DNA from: an uncultured Christensenellaceae bacterium
GTDB taxonomy: Bacteria > Bacillota > Clostridia > Christensenellales > Borkfalkiaceae
Reading direction: 5' to 3'
DNA: 6,006 nucleotides
Assembly: GCA_910586985.1 (NCBI GenBank)
Contig: CAJUKK010000024.1
Span: 1-6,006, forward strand
Below the pieces are notes generated by a model that was not told the DNA's origin, made no database searches, and saw only the letters and a program-made list of their open reading frames with translations. Shown piece by piece: positions 1-5,519 of the stretch; within the stretch, counting starts at the first letter, position 1; every line of letters starts with the position of its first letter. Both the position numbers and the translations under genes were made by a program.

Positions 1-25
1 TTCTGCCCTTTGATTTTAGTAGGTT

Positions 26-223
26 TTGAGTGTCCATAATATGGATTTCAGGATTGACTGTATGCACCAGAACACCACCAAGATACGCAACATCAAGAAG
101 TACCTGCTTGCGGTTCTTTTCAACGCACCAAACACCATTGACAGCTATTACACCGCCCTTGTCGCTCACGATATGGCAAGCGGCGTATTCTTATCACAGG
201 ACAGGGAGGACGACACCTTATGA
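26..223 (+). pseudogene. C-terminal remnant of RepA-like replication initiator (DUF6017 type), frame broken at its left edge
   Basis: The frame encodes a conserved C-terminal block, with NTTKIRNIKKYLLAVLFNAP at about residues 16-35 and a following YYTALVAHDM. I recognise this as the end of the replication initiator protein A (DUF6017) found upstream of the DUF5348 and PcfB genes in Tn1549-like ICEs; this is recall of the family, not a search. The intact protein is several hundred residues, so most lies left of the window. The same frame has stops at 11-13, 17-19 and 20-22, so it does not run to the window edge. The +1 frame at 3-26 reads LPFDFSRF, faintly like the K-S-[KR]-F stretch that precedes this block in relatives, so a short frameshifting deletion near 20-30 is possible; an insertion junction is the alternative. 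No ribosome binding site supports TTG 26 or ATG 41 as a real start. The stop overlaps the next start (ATGA, 220-223), showing the original operon layout. Confidence 0.6.
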
Positions 224-447
224 AACAGGGAGCTTTGATTTTTGACAAAGAAAGCGGACGTTATAATATCCGCTTTGGGCTGAATGATTACTACGGCGGC
301 TTGCATTGCGGCGAATGTTTTGACGTGTTCGCAGGCGGCAAATGGAAGCCAACACGCATTGAAATGAGTGCCGGGCAGGAATGGTATCTTGTCGGTATCA
401 AGACGGACGTACTGGACGGCTTGCGTGTGCGTGTGCATAACCGATAA
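220..447 (+). CDS. DUF5348 domain protein of ICE transfer module
   Basis: This 75-residue soluble protein matches the DUF5348 family as I know it: an N-terminal LIFDKESGRYNIRFGLNDYY, then GGLHCGE, then W-KPTRIEM and a closing EWYLVG segment. The pattern suggests a small compact beta-rich fold. No catalytic motif, signal peptide or membrane segment is visible, and the biochemical role is unknown. The start ATG overlaps the stop of the RepA remnant by four bases. A GGGAGGA ribosome binding site at 204-210 lies nine bases upstream. It sits between the replication initiator and pcfB, the order usual in Tn1549-like ICEs, which suggests translational coupling and a role in ICE replication or transfer; that role is inference. 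A small GC-rich hairpin (449-453 with 460-464) follows the gene but has no T tract, so it is not called a terminator. Confidence 0.85.
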   Translation: MKQGALIFDKESGRYNIRFGLNDYYGGLHCGECFDVFAGGKWKPTRIEMSAGQEWYLVGIKTDVLDGLRVRVHNR

Positions 448-496
448 CCGGGGCGGCTTCCCCGCACAGACCCAAGAAAGGAGGGATTGACCGCCC

Positions 497-973
497 ATGC
501 AGGAACAAATCAACGAAAAGACCGTTGCTATCTCAATCAAGACGGCAAAGCTGACCGCCGAAGTCTTACAGAAAGCCGTGAAAAAGCTGCTTGACGCAAG
601 GAAGCACAAAGCACCAAAGGAATACAAAGGCAAACAGACCCTAAAGCACCTTATGAAGCAGAACACGGGCGTTTCCAGTATGGAAATCACGGACGCTAAC
701 ATAAAGGCGTTTGAACCCGTTGCCAAGAAATACGGCATTGATTACAGCCTAAAGAAAGTCAAGGGCGAAGAACCGCCCCGGTATCTTGTCTTTTTCAAAG
801 GGCGGGACGTGGACGTTATGACGGAAGCCTTTAAGGAGTTTGCCGCCAAGAAGCTAACCAGAGAGAAAAAGCCGTCTATCCGCAAGGCGTTAGCCGCCTT
901 TAAGGAAAAGGCAAAGCAGATGAACCAGAACAGGGAGAAAGTAAAAAACAAGGACAGGGGGCGTGACAGATGA
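497..973 (+). CDS. pcfB: PcfB family protein (DUF3801), ICE conjugation accessory
   Basis: This 158-residue, strongly basic protein matches the PcfB/DUF3801 family, named after a gene of the enterococcal conjugative plasmid pCF10. Visible family features are the N-terminal amphipathic helix (residues about 10-35), a KQTLKHLMKQ segment near 50-60, an IKAFEPVAKKYGIDYSLKK segment near 72-90, a YLVFFKGRDVDVMTEAFKEF block near 100-118, and a lysine-rich tail after about residue 118. The family is found directly upstream of the type IV coupling protein in Gram-positive conjugation modules and is thought to assist transfer, though its exact function is not settled. The start ATG follows an AAAGGAGGG site at 477-485 with 11 bases between, slightly long. 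An in-between TTG at 487 is out of frame. The stop overlaps the virD4 start (ATGA at 970-973), so the two genes are translationally coupled. Confidence 0.9.
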   Translation: MQEQINEKTVAISIKTAKLTAEVLQKAVKKLLDARKHKAPKEYKGKQTLKHLMKQNTGVSSMEITDANIKAFEPVAKKYGIDYSLKKVKGEEPPRYLVFFKGRDVDVMTEAFKEFAAKKLTREKKPSIRKALAAFKEKAKQMNQNREKVKNKDRGRDR

Positions 974-1275
974 AACCGAACATCAAAAAGCTGCTTATCC
1001 TCAATGCGCCGTACCTGCTCTTTGTATGGCTCTTTATGAAGATTGGCGAAGCGTTCCGGCTCTCTCCGGGGGCTGACCTCTCCGTGAAGCTCCTACACAT
1101 CATGGAGGGCGTGACAGCCGCTTTTGAAAATCCATTGCCAAGCCTTAACGGGCAGGATTTTCTTATCGGCGTTACCGGGGCGGTTATTATGCGGCTTGCC
1201 GTCTACCTAAAAGGCAAAAACGCCAAGAAGTACCGCAAGGGCGTTGAATATGGCTCTGCAAGGTGGGGTGCATAA
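970..1275 (+). CDS. virD4: Truncated VirD4/TraG-type coupling protein, N-terminal 100 residues only
   Basis: The intact family protein is a membrane ATPase of about 600 residues that links the relaxosome to the type IV secretion channel. Here only the N-terminus remains. Residues about 7-24 and 63-80 are two hydrophobic membrane segments, followed by the basic loop KGKNAKKYRKG and the family signature VEYGSARWG at 92-100. In intact relatives this signature continues toward the Walker A ATP-binding loop (GGSGSGKT type). Here it is followed at once by Ala and a stop. No Walker A, Walker B or other ATPase motif is present, so the product cannot act as a coupling protein. The break coincides with the start of a serine-recombinase element, so I read it as insertional disruption, not decay. 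The start overlaps the pcfB stop. The rest of the gene should lie beyond the right end of the inserted element, outside this window. Confidence 0.85.
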   Translation: MKPNIKKLLILNAPYLLFVWLFMKIGEAFRLSPGADLSVKLLHIMEGVTAAFENPLPSLNGQDFLIGVTGAVIMRLAVYLKGKNAKKYRKGVEYGSARWGA

Positions 1276-1290
1276 TCTTAACTGTAAGCA
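1261..1290 (+). other. Left attachment junction between host virD4 and inserted element
   Basis: The codons at 1261-1269 (Arg-Trp-Gly) still belong to virD4. From 1270 the frame reads GCA-TAA and then non-coding sequence up to the recombinase. The crossover core therefore probably lies within or next to GGTGGGGTGCATAA (1262-1275). The exact core cannot be fixed, because the right junction and an uninterrupted target are not in the window. Confidence 0.55.
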
Positions 1291-1306
1291 ACACCTATAT
1301 TGACGC

Positions 1307-1313
1307 AGGAGGG
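1307..1313 (+). promoter_or_regulatory. Ribosome binding site that decides the recombinase start
   Basis: AGGAGGG lies seven bases before ATG 1321. Two other in-frame starts exist: TTG 1300 would lie upstream of this site, and ATG 1315 would be only one base from it. Neither has workable spacing, so ATG 1321 is preferred. Confidence 0.8.
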
Positions 1314-1320
1314 TATGCAC

Positions 1321-3165
1321 ATGAATGATTACAGCAAAATCACAGCCCTTTACTCCCGCTTATCCGTGGGGGACGAGGACAGGGACGGCGGCGAAAGCAA
1401 CTCCATACAGAACCAGAAGAAATTTCTGGAAAGCTATGCCAGACAGCTAAAATTAACCAATATCCGGCACTACATTGACGATGACGAAAGCGGCAGATTT
1501 TTTGACCGTTCTGCCTACTCCCGCATGATTGAGGACGTGGAAAACGGCAAAGTCGGCGTGTGCATTATGAAAGATATGACCCGTTGGGGGCGCGACTATC
1601 TCCAAGTGGGAAACGCTATGGAGATTTTCCGCAGAAACAACGTGCGCTTTATCGCGGTAAACAACGGGATAGACAGCGAAAAGCCCGACACGTTGGAGTT
1701 TGCGCCGTTCATCAATATCATGTCGGAGTGGTACGCCCGCGACATCAGCAAGAAAGTAAAAACGGGTATCCGCACAAAGGGGACGAGCGGCAAGCCAATC
1801 GCAACCGAAGCCCCCTACGGATATGTCAAAGACCCCGACAACAAAGATTTTTGGATAATTGATGAAGAAGCAGCCAAAGTTGTCCGCTTGATTTTCCGCC
1901 TGTTTCTGAACGGGAAGAACCGAAACCAGATCGCCGTATATCTGAAAAATGAGCAAATCCCAACGCCCACATTCTATATGAAAGACCGAGGGCGGGGAAC
2001 CTGCAAAAATAAGGCGCTTAACGAGGAAAACCGTTGCAAATGGAACAAAGCCACGCTGACCCATATCCTCACGCGGCAGGAGTATTGCGGCGACATTGTA
2101 AACTTCAAGACCGCAAAACATTTCCGTGACAAGCGAAACCACTATGTAGACAGAAGCCAGTGGCAGATTACGGAAAATGTGCATGAACCGGTTATCGACC
2201 GCGCCGACTTTGAGAATGTACAGCGGATTTTGGAAAATGCCCCCGTCAAGCGACCAAACGGGGACGGGGAAATCCACCCTTTGTCGGGCTTGCTTTTCTG
2301 TAAGGACTGCGGCGCAAAAATGCACATACGGATAGATTACAGGAACGGCGGCAAACGGCATATCGCCTATTGCAGTGAGTACCACAAGGGGAAAGCCAAA
2401 AATCCGAAGTGCCATTCCCCGCACATCATGGACGCGGATTTACTCATGCAGACCGTTTCGGACGTGCTGAAAAAAATCGCGGAATACTCTATCAGCAACC
2501 GGGCAGACTTTGAAGCCTTAGTGAAAAAGAGCCTTGCCGTACAGCAGACCGACCAGACAAAGAAACAGCAAAAGCGCGTACCGCAAATCACAACGCGGCT
2601 TGAACAGATTGAAAAGGTTCTGGATAAGCTGTATGAGGATAACGCCCTCGGCACGATTGAGCAAGACCGTTACGAGCAGATGTCGCGGAAGTATTCGGAA
2701 GAATATTATAAGCTGAAAGAGGAACTTGCGGAAATTAAGGAGCAATTATCCGCTTTTGAAAACGCGGGAGGGCGGGCGCAAAGGTTTGTGAAGCTGACAG
2801 AACGCTATGCCGACTTTTCCGAACTCACCCCCGCCATTCTCAACGAGTTTATCAGCAAAATCGAAGTGCATGAGCGCGACCAGAAGCGGGCAAGATACGC
2901 CATACAGCATATCGGGATATACTTCAACCATATCGGTAAATTTGAGAACGAACTGACACAGCTTGCAGAGCCGGCAGAGCAGGAAATCAGACAAATGCGG
3001 GAGGAAATCGAAGAAGCGAAAAAGGAAAAGAGCCGCGCCTACCACCGGGAATATTCCAGAGCCTACCGCGCTAAAAATAATGAAAAGCAACGGGAGTATG
3101 ACCGTATCAAAGCGCGGGAATACAGAGCGAGAAAAAAGGCGCAAGCCGCCGCCACCGCACAGTAA
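1321..3165 (+). CDS. Large serine recombinase (TnpX/TndX-type integrase-excisionase)
   Basis: This 614-residue enzyme would cut and rejoin attachment sites to integrate and excise the element. Residues about 6-150 are the resolvase catalytic domain: the Y-S-R-L-S motif places the nucleophile at Ser15, and ESGRFFDR and KDMTRWGRD carry the conserved arginines. Residues about 160-290 are the recombinase DNA-binding domain (EAPYGYVKDP, then a helical segment ending NEQIPTP). A zinc ribbon follows at about 318-375, with Cys327, Cys330, Cys351 and Cys364. A coiled coil spans about 413-482, interrupted near 430-445. A DUF4368-like part (488-540) and a very basic tail (568-606) with repeated R-x-Y units end the protein. 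Its length lies between TndX (533) and TnpX (707) as I recall them. All key residues are present, so it should be active. The 45-base leader has no convincing promoter; in the integrated state it is probably read from the ICE operon. A hairpin terminator follows the stop. Confidence 0.95.
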   Translation: MNDYSKITALYSRLSVGDEDRDGGESNSIQNQKKFLESYARQLKLTNIRHYIDDDESGRFFDRSAYSRMIEDVENGKVGVCIMKDMTRWGRDYLQVGNAMEIFRRNNVRFIAVNNGIDSEKPDTLEFAPFINIMSEWYARDISKKVKTGIRTKGTSGKPIATEAPYGYVKDPDNKDFWIIDEEAAKVVRLIFRLFLNGKNRNQIAVYLKNEQIPTPTFYMKDRGRGTCKNKALNEENRCKWNKATLTHILTRQEYCGDIVNFKTAKHFRDKRNHYVDRSQWQITENVHEPVIDRADFENVQRILENAPVKRPNGDGEIHPLSGLLFCKDCGAKMHIRIDYRNGGKRHIAYCSEYHKGKAKNPKCHSPHIMDADLLMQTVSDVLKKIAEYSISNRADFEALVKKSLAVQQTDQTKKQQKRVPQITTRLEQIEKVLDKLYEDNALGTIEQDRYEQMSRKYSEEYYKLKEELAEIKEQLSAFENAGGRAQRFVKLTERYADFSELTPAILNEFISKIEVHERDQKRARYAIQHIGIYFNHIGKFENELTQLAEPAEQEIRQMREEIEEAKKEKSRAYHREYSRAYRAKNNEKQREYDRIKAREYRARKKAQAAATAQ

Positions 3166-3184
3166 AACCGAATAACCGACAGCC

Positions 3185-3218
3185 GAGAGGGATTTTCCGA
3201 TTACGGGAAATCCCTTTT
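3185..3218 (+). terminator. Intrinsic terminator after the recombinase gene
   Basis: GGGATTTTCC (3189-3198) pairs with GGGAAATCCC (3205-3214), including one T-G wobble, around the six-base loop GATTAC. The stem extends outward by A3188-T3215 and is followed by TTTT (3215-3218). It starts 20 bases after the recombinase stop and ends 26 bases before tnpW. It could fully stop transcription or only reduce expression of the genes beyond. Confidence 0.7.
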
Positions 3219-3244
3219 CCGCGCCCAAAGAAAGGAGCGACCCA

Positions 3245-3412
3245 TTGACAGAAAAGAACGAAACGCCCGCCCCGCCCCGAAAGCCGGACGGTATCATCAC
3301 GACACACAGGAACGGGCAGACCATTGTTGCGGAGTTGTTTTTCAACCACAGCGGCACAGAAACATTCCGCGACAAGCTGCTGAAAATGATACTTGCCGAT
3401 AAGCAGGAATAA
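3245..3412 (+). CDS. tnpW: TnpW family protein
   Basis: This 55-residue protein starts at TTG and reads MTEKNETPAPPRKPDGIITT, then HRNGQTIVAELFFN, then TFRDKLLKMI before the end. I recognise this as the TnpW family first named in the clostridial element Tn4451. The core THRNGxTIVAELFF looks like a short beta hairpin, followed by one helix. No catalytic motif or membrane segment is visible. AAAGGAG at 3231-3237 lies seven bases before the TTG, which fixes the start; no in-frame ATG could serve. It stands directly downstream of the recombinase, as in related elements, and a role in recombination control has been suspected but is not established. A terminator hairpin separates the two genes, so tnpW may be expressed at a lower level than the recombinase or from another promoter. 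Confidence 0.85.
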   Translation: MTEKNETPAPPRKPDGIITTHRNGQTIVAELFFNHSGTETFRDKLLKMILADKQE

Positions 3413-3437
3413 AACGGGAAGCCGATTGTCTGTAAAA

Positions 3438-3461
3438 ATCCATTCCTATCCTATCCATTCC
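3438..3461 (+). repeat. Two direct repeats ATCCATTCC, 15-base period
   Basis: ATCCATTCC occurs at 3438-3446 and again at 3453-3461, inside a pyrimidine-rich stretch. The pair is itself bracketed by AAAAATC at 3434-3440 and 3466-3472. It lies in the only non-coding gap between tnpW and the DUF3847 gene. It might be a protein-binding site or chance; no clear promoter hexamers with standard spacing are visible here. Confidence 0.45.
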
Positions 3462-3490
3462 ATACAAAAATCGAAAGGAGCGATTGACGC

Positions 3491-3886
3491 ATGGCAAAGA
3501 CCAAAGCCGAAAAAATCACGAGCATTGAGGAAGAAATCCGACAGCTTGAAAACAGGCGCAGACAGCTTGTGCAGGAGCAAAAGGCGCAGGAGCGCAAGGA
3601 CAGGACAAAACGCCTATGCCGCCGCATGGGGCTTTTTGAAAGCCTTGTCCCCGACAGCATACCGCTGACAGAGGAACAATTCAAGACCTTTCTTGAAAAG
3701 ACCGTAGCCGCCGACCACGCCCGCCGCATACTGGACGAATTGACCGCCCAGTATGCCCCCACAGCCCCCGCACAGGGCGCGGAAACGGCGGCACAGGGTA
3801 ACACGCCGTCCGCCGCCAGAACCACCCATACAGCCCGCGAGGGCGGCGCAGACGCGGACGCGGACGGGGGCGCGGCACAAGGGTAA
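3491..3886 (+). CDS. DUF3847 domain protein, putative mobilization accessory
   Basis: This 131-residue protein has the N-terminal signature of the DUF3847 family: MAKTKAEKITSIEEEIRQLE, a coiled-coil helix rich in Glu, Lys, Arg and Gln to about residue 40, then RTKRLCRRMGLFESLVPDSI and LTEEQFKTFLEKTV up to about residue 75. The family core ends near residue 90. The last 40 residues are a low-complexity tail rich in Ala, Gly, Thr and Asp, coded by GC-rich repeats of GACGCG type at about 3849-3867; it is probably disordered. AAAGGAG at 3474-3480 precedes ATG 3491 by ten bases. The gene lies immediately before the oriT and the relaxase, where small MobC-like relaxosome proteins are encoded in other plasmids. 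Coiled coil plus basic charge fits an oriT-binding partner, but this role is inference from position; the family has no established function that I know of. Confidence 0.88.
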   Translation: MAKTKAEKITSIEEEIRQLENRRRQLVQEQKAQERKDRTKRLCRRMGLFESLVPDSIPLTEEQFKTFLEKTVAADHARRILDELTAQYAPTAPAQGAETAAQGNTPSAARTTHTAREGGADADADGGAAQG

Positions 3887-3901
3887 CGGCTTACGCCCCT
3901 A

Positions 3902-3955
3902 CCCTTGCCAAAAAGCAAGGGCGCACTTATATACCACATAAATGTGGTATGTGCG
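3902..3955 (-). other. Predicted origin of transfer (oriT), MOBQ/RSF1010-like
   Basis: Read on the minus strand, a perfect 9-bp inverted repeat (3950-3942 with 3939-3931, loop of two bases) is followed by one base and then TAAGTGCGCCCT (3929-3918). This matches the conserved core of RSF1010/R1162 and pSC101 oriT, where MobA nicks between G and C of TAA[AG]TGCG|CCCT after a hairpin. The predicted nick lies on the minus strand between 3922 and 3921. CGCAC (3922-3926) also pairs with GTGCG (3951-3955), extending the hairpin. On the other side of the nick a second hairpin, CCCTTGC (3902-3908) with GCAAGGG (3915-3921), occupies the 5' end of the transferred strand. The site sits just upstream of the cognate MobA-family gene. 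With this polarity the DUF3847, tnpW and recombinase genes would enter the recipient first and mobA late. Confidence 0.78.
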
Positions 3956-3970
3956 GTCTTGCAGACGGCG

Positions 3971-3992
3971 TTTTGTGCCTGTCGGCACAAAA
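3971..3992. repeat. Perfect 9-bp hairpin before mobA
   Basis: TTTTGTGCC (3971-3979) pairs fully with GGCACAAAA (3984-3992) around a TGTC loop. It lies between the oriT and the mobA ribosome binding site (4017-4023), inside the mobA leader. It has no T tract after the stem on either strand, so it is not a standard terminator. It could be a relaxosome or autoregulation site. Confidence 0.55.
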
Positions 3993-4031
3993 GGAAACGG
4001 CGGGAGTTACCCGCAGAAAGGAGCGCGGCGC

Positions 4032-5438
4032 GTGGCAATCTACCATTGCAGTATCAAAGTCATATCCCGCGGCAAGGGCAAGTCCGCTGTTGCCGCCGCC
4101 GCTTACCGGGCGGGGGAAAAAATCACAAATGAGTTTGACGGAATGACCCACGACTACACCCACAAGGGCGGTGTCGTCCACACTGAGATTTTATTACCCG
4201 ACCACGCCCCCGCTGAATATACGGACAGGGCGGTTTTATGGAACGAAGTGGAGAAAATCGAGAAAGCGAAGAACGCCCAACTTGCGCGGGAGATTGAAAT
4301 TGCCTTGCCCCGCGAACTGACGAGGGAGCAAGGCATTTCCCTTGTCCGCGAGTATGTGAAACGGCATTTTGTGGCGGCGGGAATGTGCGCCGATGTATGC
4401 CTACACGACACAGGCGGCGGCAACCCCCACGCCCATATCATGCTGACAATGCGCCCTTTTGACGAGCGCGGCGAGTGGGGAGCGAAGCAGAAAAAGGAGT
4501 ACATTCTTGACAGGGACGGGAATAAAATCTATGACCCCAAAAAGCGGCAGTACAAATGCAAATCCATTCCCGCTACCGACTGGAACGAACAGACCAAAGC
4601 GGAGGAATGGCGGGCGGCATGGGCGGAACTCTGCAATCAGGCATTGGAGCAGAACGGACACGCGGAGCGCGTAGACCATCGCAGTTATGAACGGCAGGGG
4701 ATAGACCAGATACCCACCGTCCATTTAGGCGTTGCCGCTTCCGCTATGGAGAAGCGCGGCATCCGCACCGAGCGCGGCGACCTTAACCGCGAAATCGAAG
4801 TGACTAACCAGAAGTTACGGCAGTTAAAGGCGCGTATCTCCAAACTGCAAAACTGGTTAAAGGAAGAAGCCGAGAACACCGAGCCGCCCACCCTTGCCGA
4901 CTATATTCAAGGCATACTGTCACGCAAGGTACAGACGGGAAAACCGGGATATTCCCAATCCCTCTATAACCTCAAAGACGCGGCAAAAATGCTGAACTTC
5001 CTGCAAACCAACAACATCATGGATATGACGGGGCTTGATGAAAAATTCAAGTCCATGATAGGGGAACAACTGGATATTCAAGGGAAACTGAAACCCGTTG
5101 AACGGCGGTTAGCCACTCTGAAAAAGCACTTAGAGCAAGCCGACATTTATTTCAAGTGTAAGGGAAAGAAGCCGCTGACCGAAGCCGAGCAAATCTTATT
5201 CACAACGGCGAAAGATTATCTCAAAGGCGTGATGAACGGCAAGACCACAATCCCGACAAAGGCATGGAAAGAAGAATACACCAAGCTGACCGCCGAGAGG
5301 AAAACGCTTAATCAGCGGTATCTTGCATTGAAAGAGGAAGTGAAAGAAGCGGAGAAAATCAGAAAGAGCGTTTACAGTATCTTGCGGCAGGAACAGCGGG
5401 AACAACAGCCCCACAGAAAGCAGGATATGGAGCGATAA
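4032..5438 (+). CDS. mobA: MobA/MobL family relaxase (MOBQ)
   Basis: The 468-residue product would nick oriT and pilot the single strand into a recipient. The N-terminal half is the relaxase domain. It begins VAIYHCSIKVISRG, and the presumed catalytic Tyr is residue 25 in AVAAAAYRAGE, the same position as Tyr25 of RSF1010 MobA. The metal-binding motif is His125 and GGGNPHAHIML at 128-138, with His133 and His135. A conserved RVDHRSYERQGIDQIPTVHLG block follows at about residues 213-233. The C-terminal half, from about 255, is mainly helical with coiled-coil stretches and ends in a basic, Gln-rich tail; no primase or helicase motif is visible. GTG 4032 is chosen because AAAGGAG (4017-4023) lies eight bases before it and family homology begins there. 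The frame is open back to 3942, but that part would overlap the oriT hairpin and has no family sequence. The predicted oriT directly upstream is of the matching type. Confidence 0.95.
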   Translation: MAIYHCSIKVISRGKGKSAVAAAAYRAGEKITNEFDGMTHDYTHKGGVVHTEILLPDHAPAEYTDRAVLWNEVEKIEKAKNAQLAREIEIALPRELTREQGISLVREYVKRHFVAAGMCADVCLHDTGGGNPHAHIMLTMRPFDERGEWGAKQKKEYILDRDGNKIYDPKKRQYKCKSIPATDWNEQTKAEEWRAAWAELCNQALEQNGHAERVDHRSYERQGIDQIPTVHLGVAASAMEKRGIRTERGDLNREIEVTNQKLRQLKARISKLQNWLKEEAENTEPPTLADYIQGILSRKVQTGKPGYSQSLYNLKDAAKMLNFLQTNNIMDMTGLDEKFKSMIGEQLDIQGKLKPVERRLATLKKHLEQADIYFKCKGKKPLTEAEQILFTTAKDYLKGVMNGKTTIPTKAWKEEYTKLTAERKTLNQRYLALKEEVKEAEKIRKSVYSILRQEQREQQPHRKQDMER

Positions 5439-5441
5439 CAG

Positions 5442-5486
5442 ACAGGGCGGCGGGATTGTCAATGCTTGCCACCGCTGCCCTGTTTT
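5442..5486 (+). terminator. Intrinsic terminator after mobA
   Basis: ACAGGGCGGCGG (5442-5453) pairs with CCGCTGCCCTGT (5472-5483) with a single G-T wobble, giving a 12-bp GC-rich stem around an 18-base loop. TTTT follows at 5483-5486 and a second TTTT at 5491-5494. It begins three bases after the mobA stop. Read on the minus strand the stem has no following T tract, so it is weak as a terminator for the convergent sdpI gene. Confidence 0.75.
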
Positions 5487-5500
5487 GGACTTTTATTAGA

Positions 5501-5519
5501 CCGATAAACTGGAATTTAT
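5501..5519 (+). repeat. Left arm of inverted repeat flanking sdpI
   Basis: CCGATAAACTGGAATTTAT at 5501-5519 matches the minus-strand sequence of 5929-5911 at 17 of 19 positions. It overlaps the sdpI stop codon (5516-5518). The arm is itself palindromic at its ends (GATAAA 5503-5508 with TTTATC 5515-5520). Confidence 0.6.

Noticed and set aside
477..500. TTG between ribosome binding site and ATG before pcfB (and likewise before the DUF3847 gene) as alternative starts
   Set aside because: Both TTG codons are out of frame with the gene and only one to three bases from the ribosome binding site.
166..738. Long minus-strand open frame of 190 codons opposite DUF5348 and pcfB
   Set aside because: It is the antisense shadow of two well-supported plus-strand genes; no recognisable family and no ribosome binding site.
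1453..2424. Minus-strand open frame of 323 codons inside the recombinase gene
   Set aside because: The plus strand carries a full set of serine recombinase domains here; the reverse frame is a composition effect.
2746..3375. Minus-strand open frame spanning the recombinase 3' end and tnpW
   Set aside because: It overlaps a terminator hairpin and two plus-strand genes, with a low-complexity translation and no family resemblance.
3902..3921. CCCTTGC/GCAAGGG hairpin as terminator of the DUF3847 gene
   Set aside because: No T tract follows the stem on the plus strand, and its arm forms part of the nick core, so it fits oriT better.
3942..4031. N-terminal extension of the relaxase frame back to ATG 3942
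   Set aside because: It would encode family-unlike residues across the oriT hairpins and lacks a ribosome binding site; GTG 4032 has one and starts at the family N-terminus.
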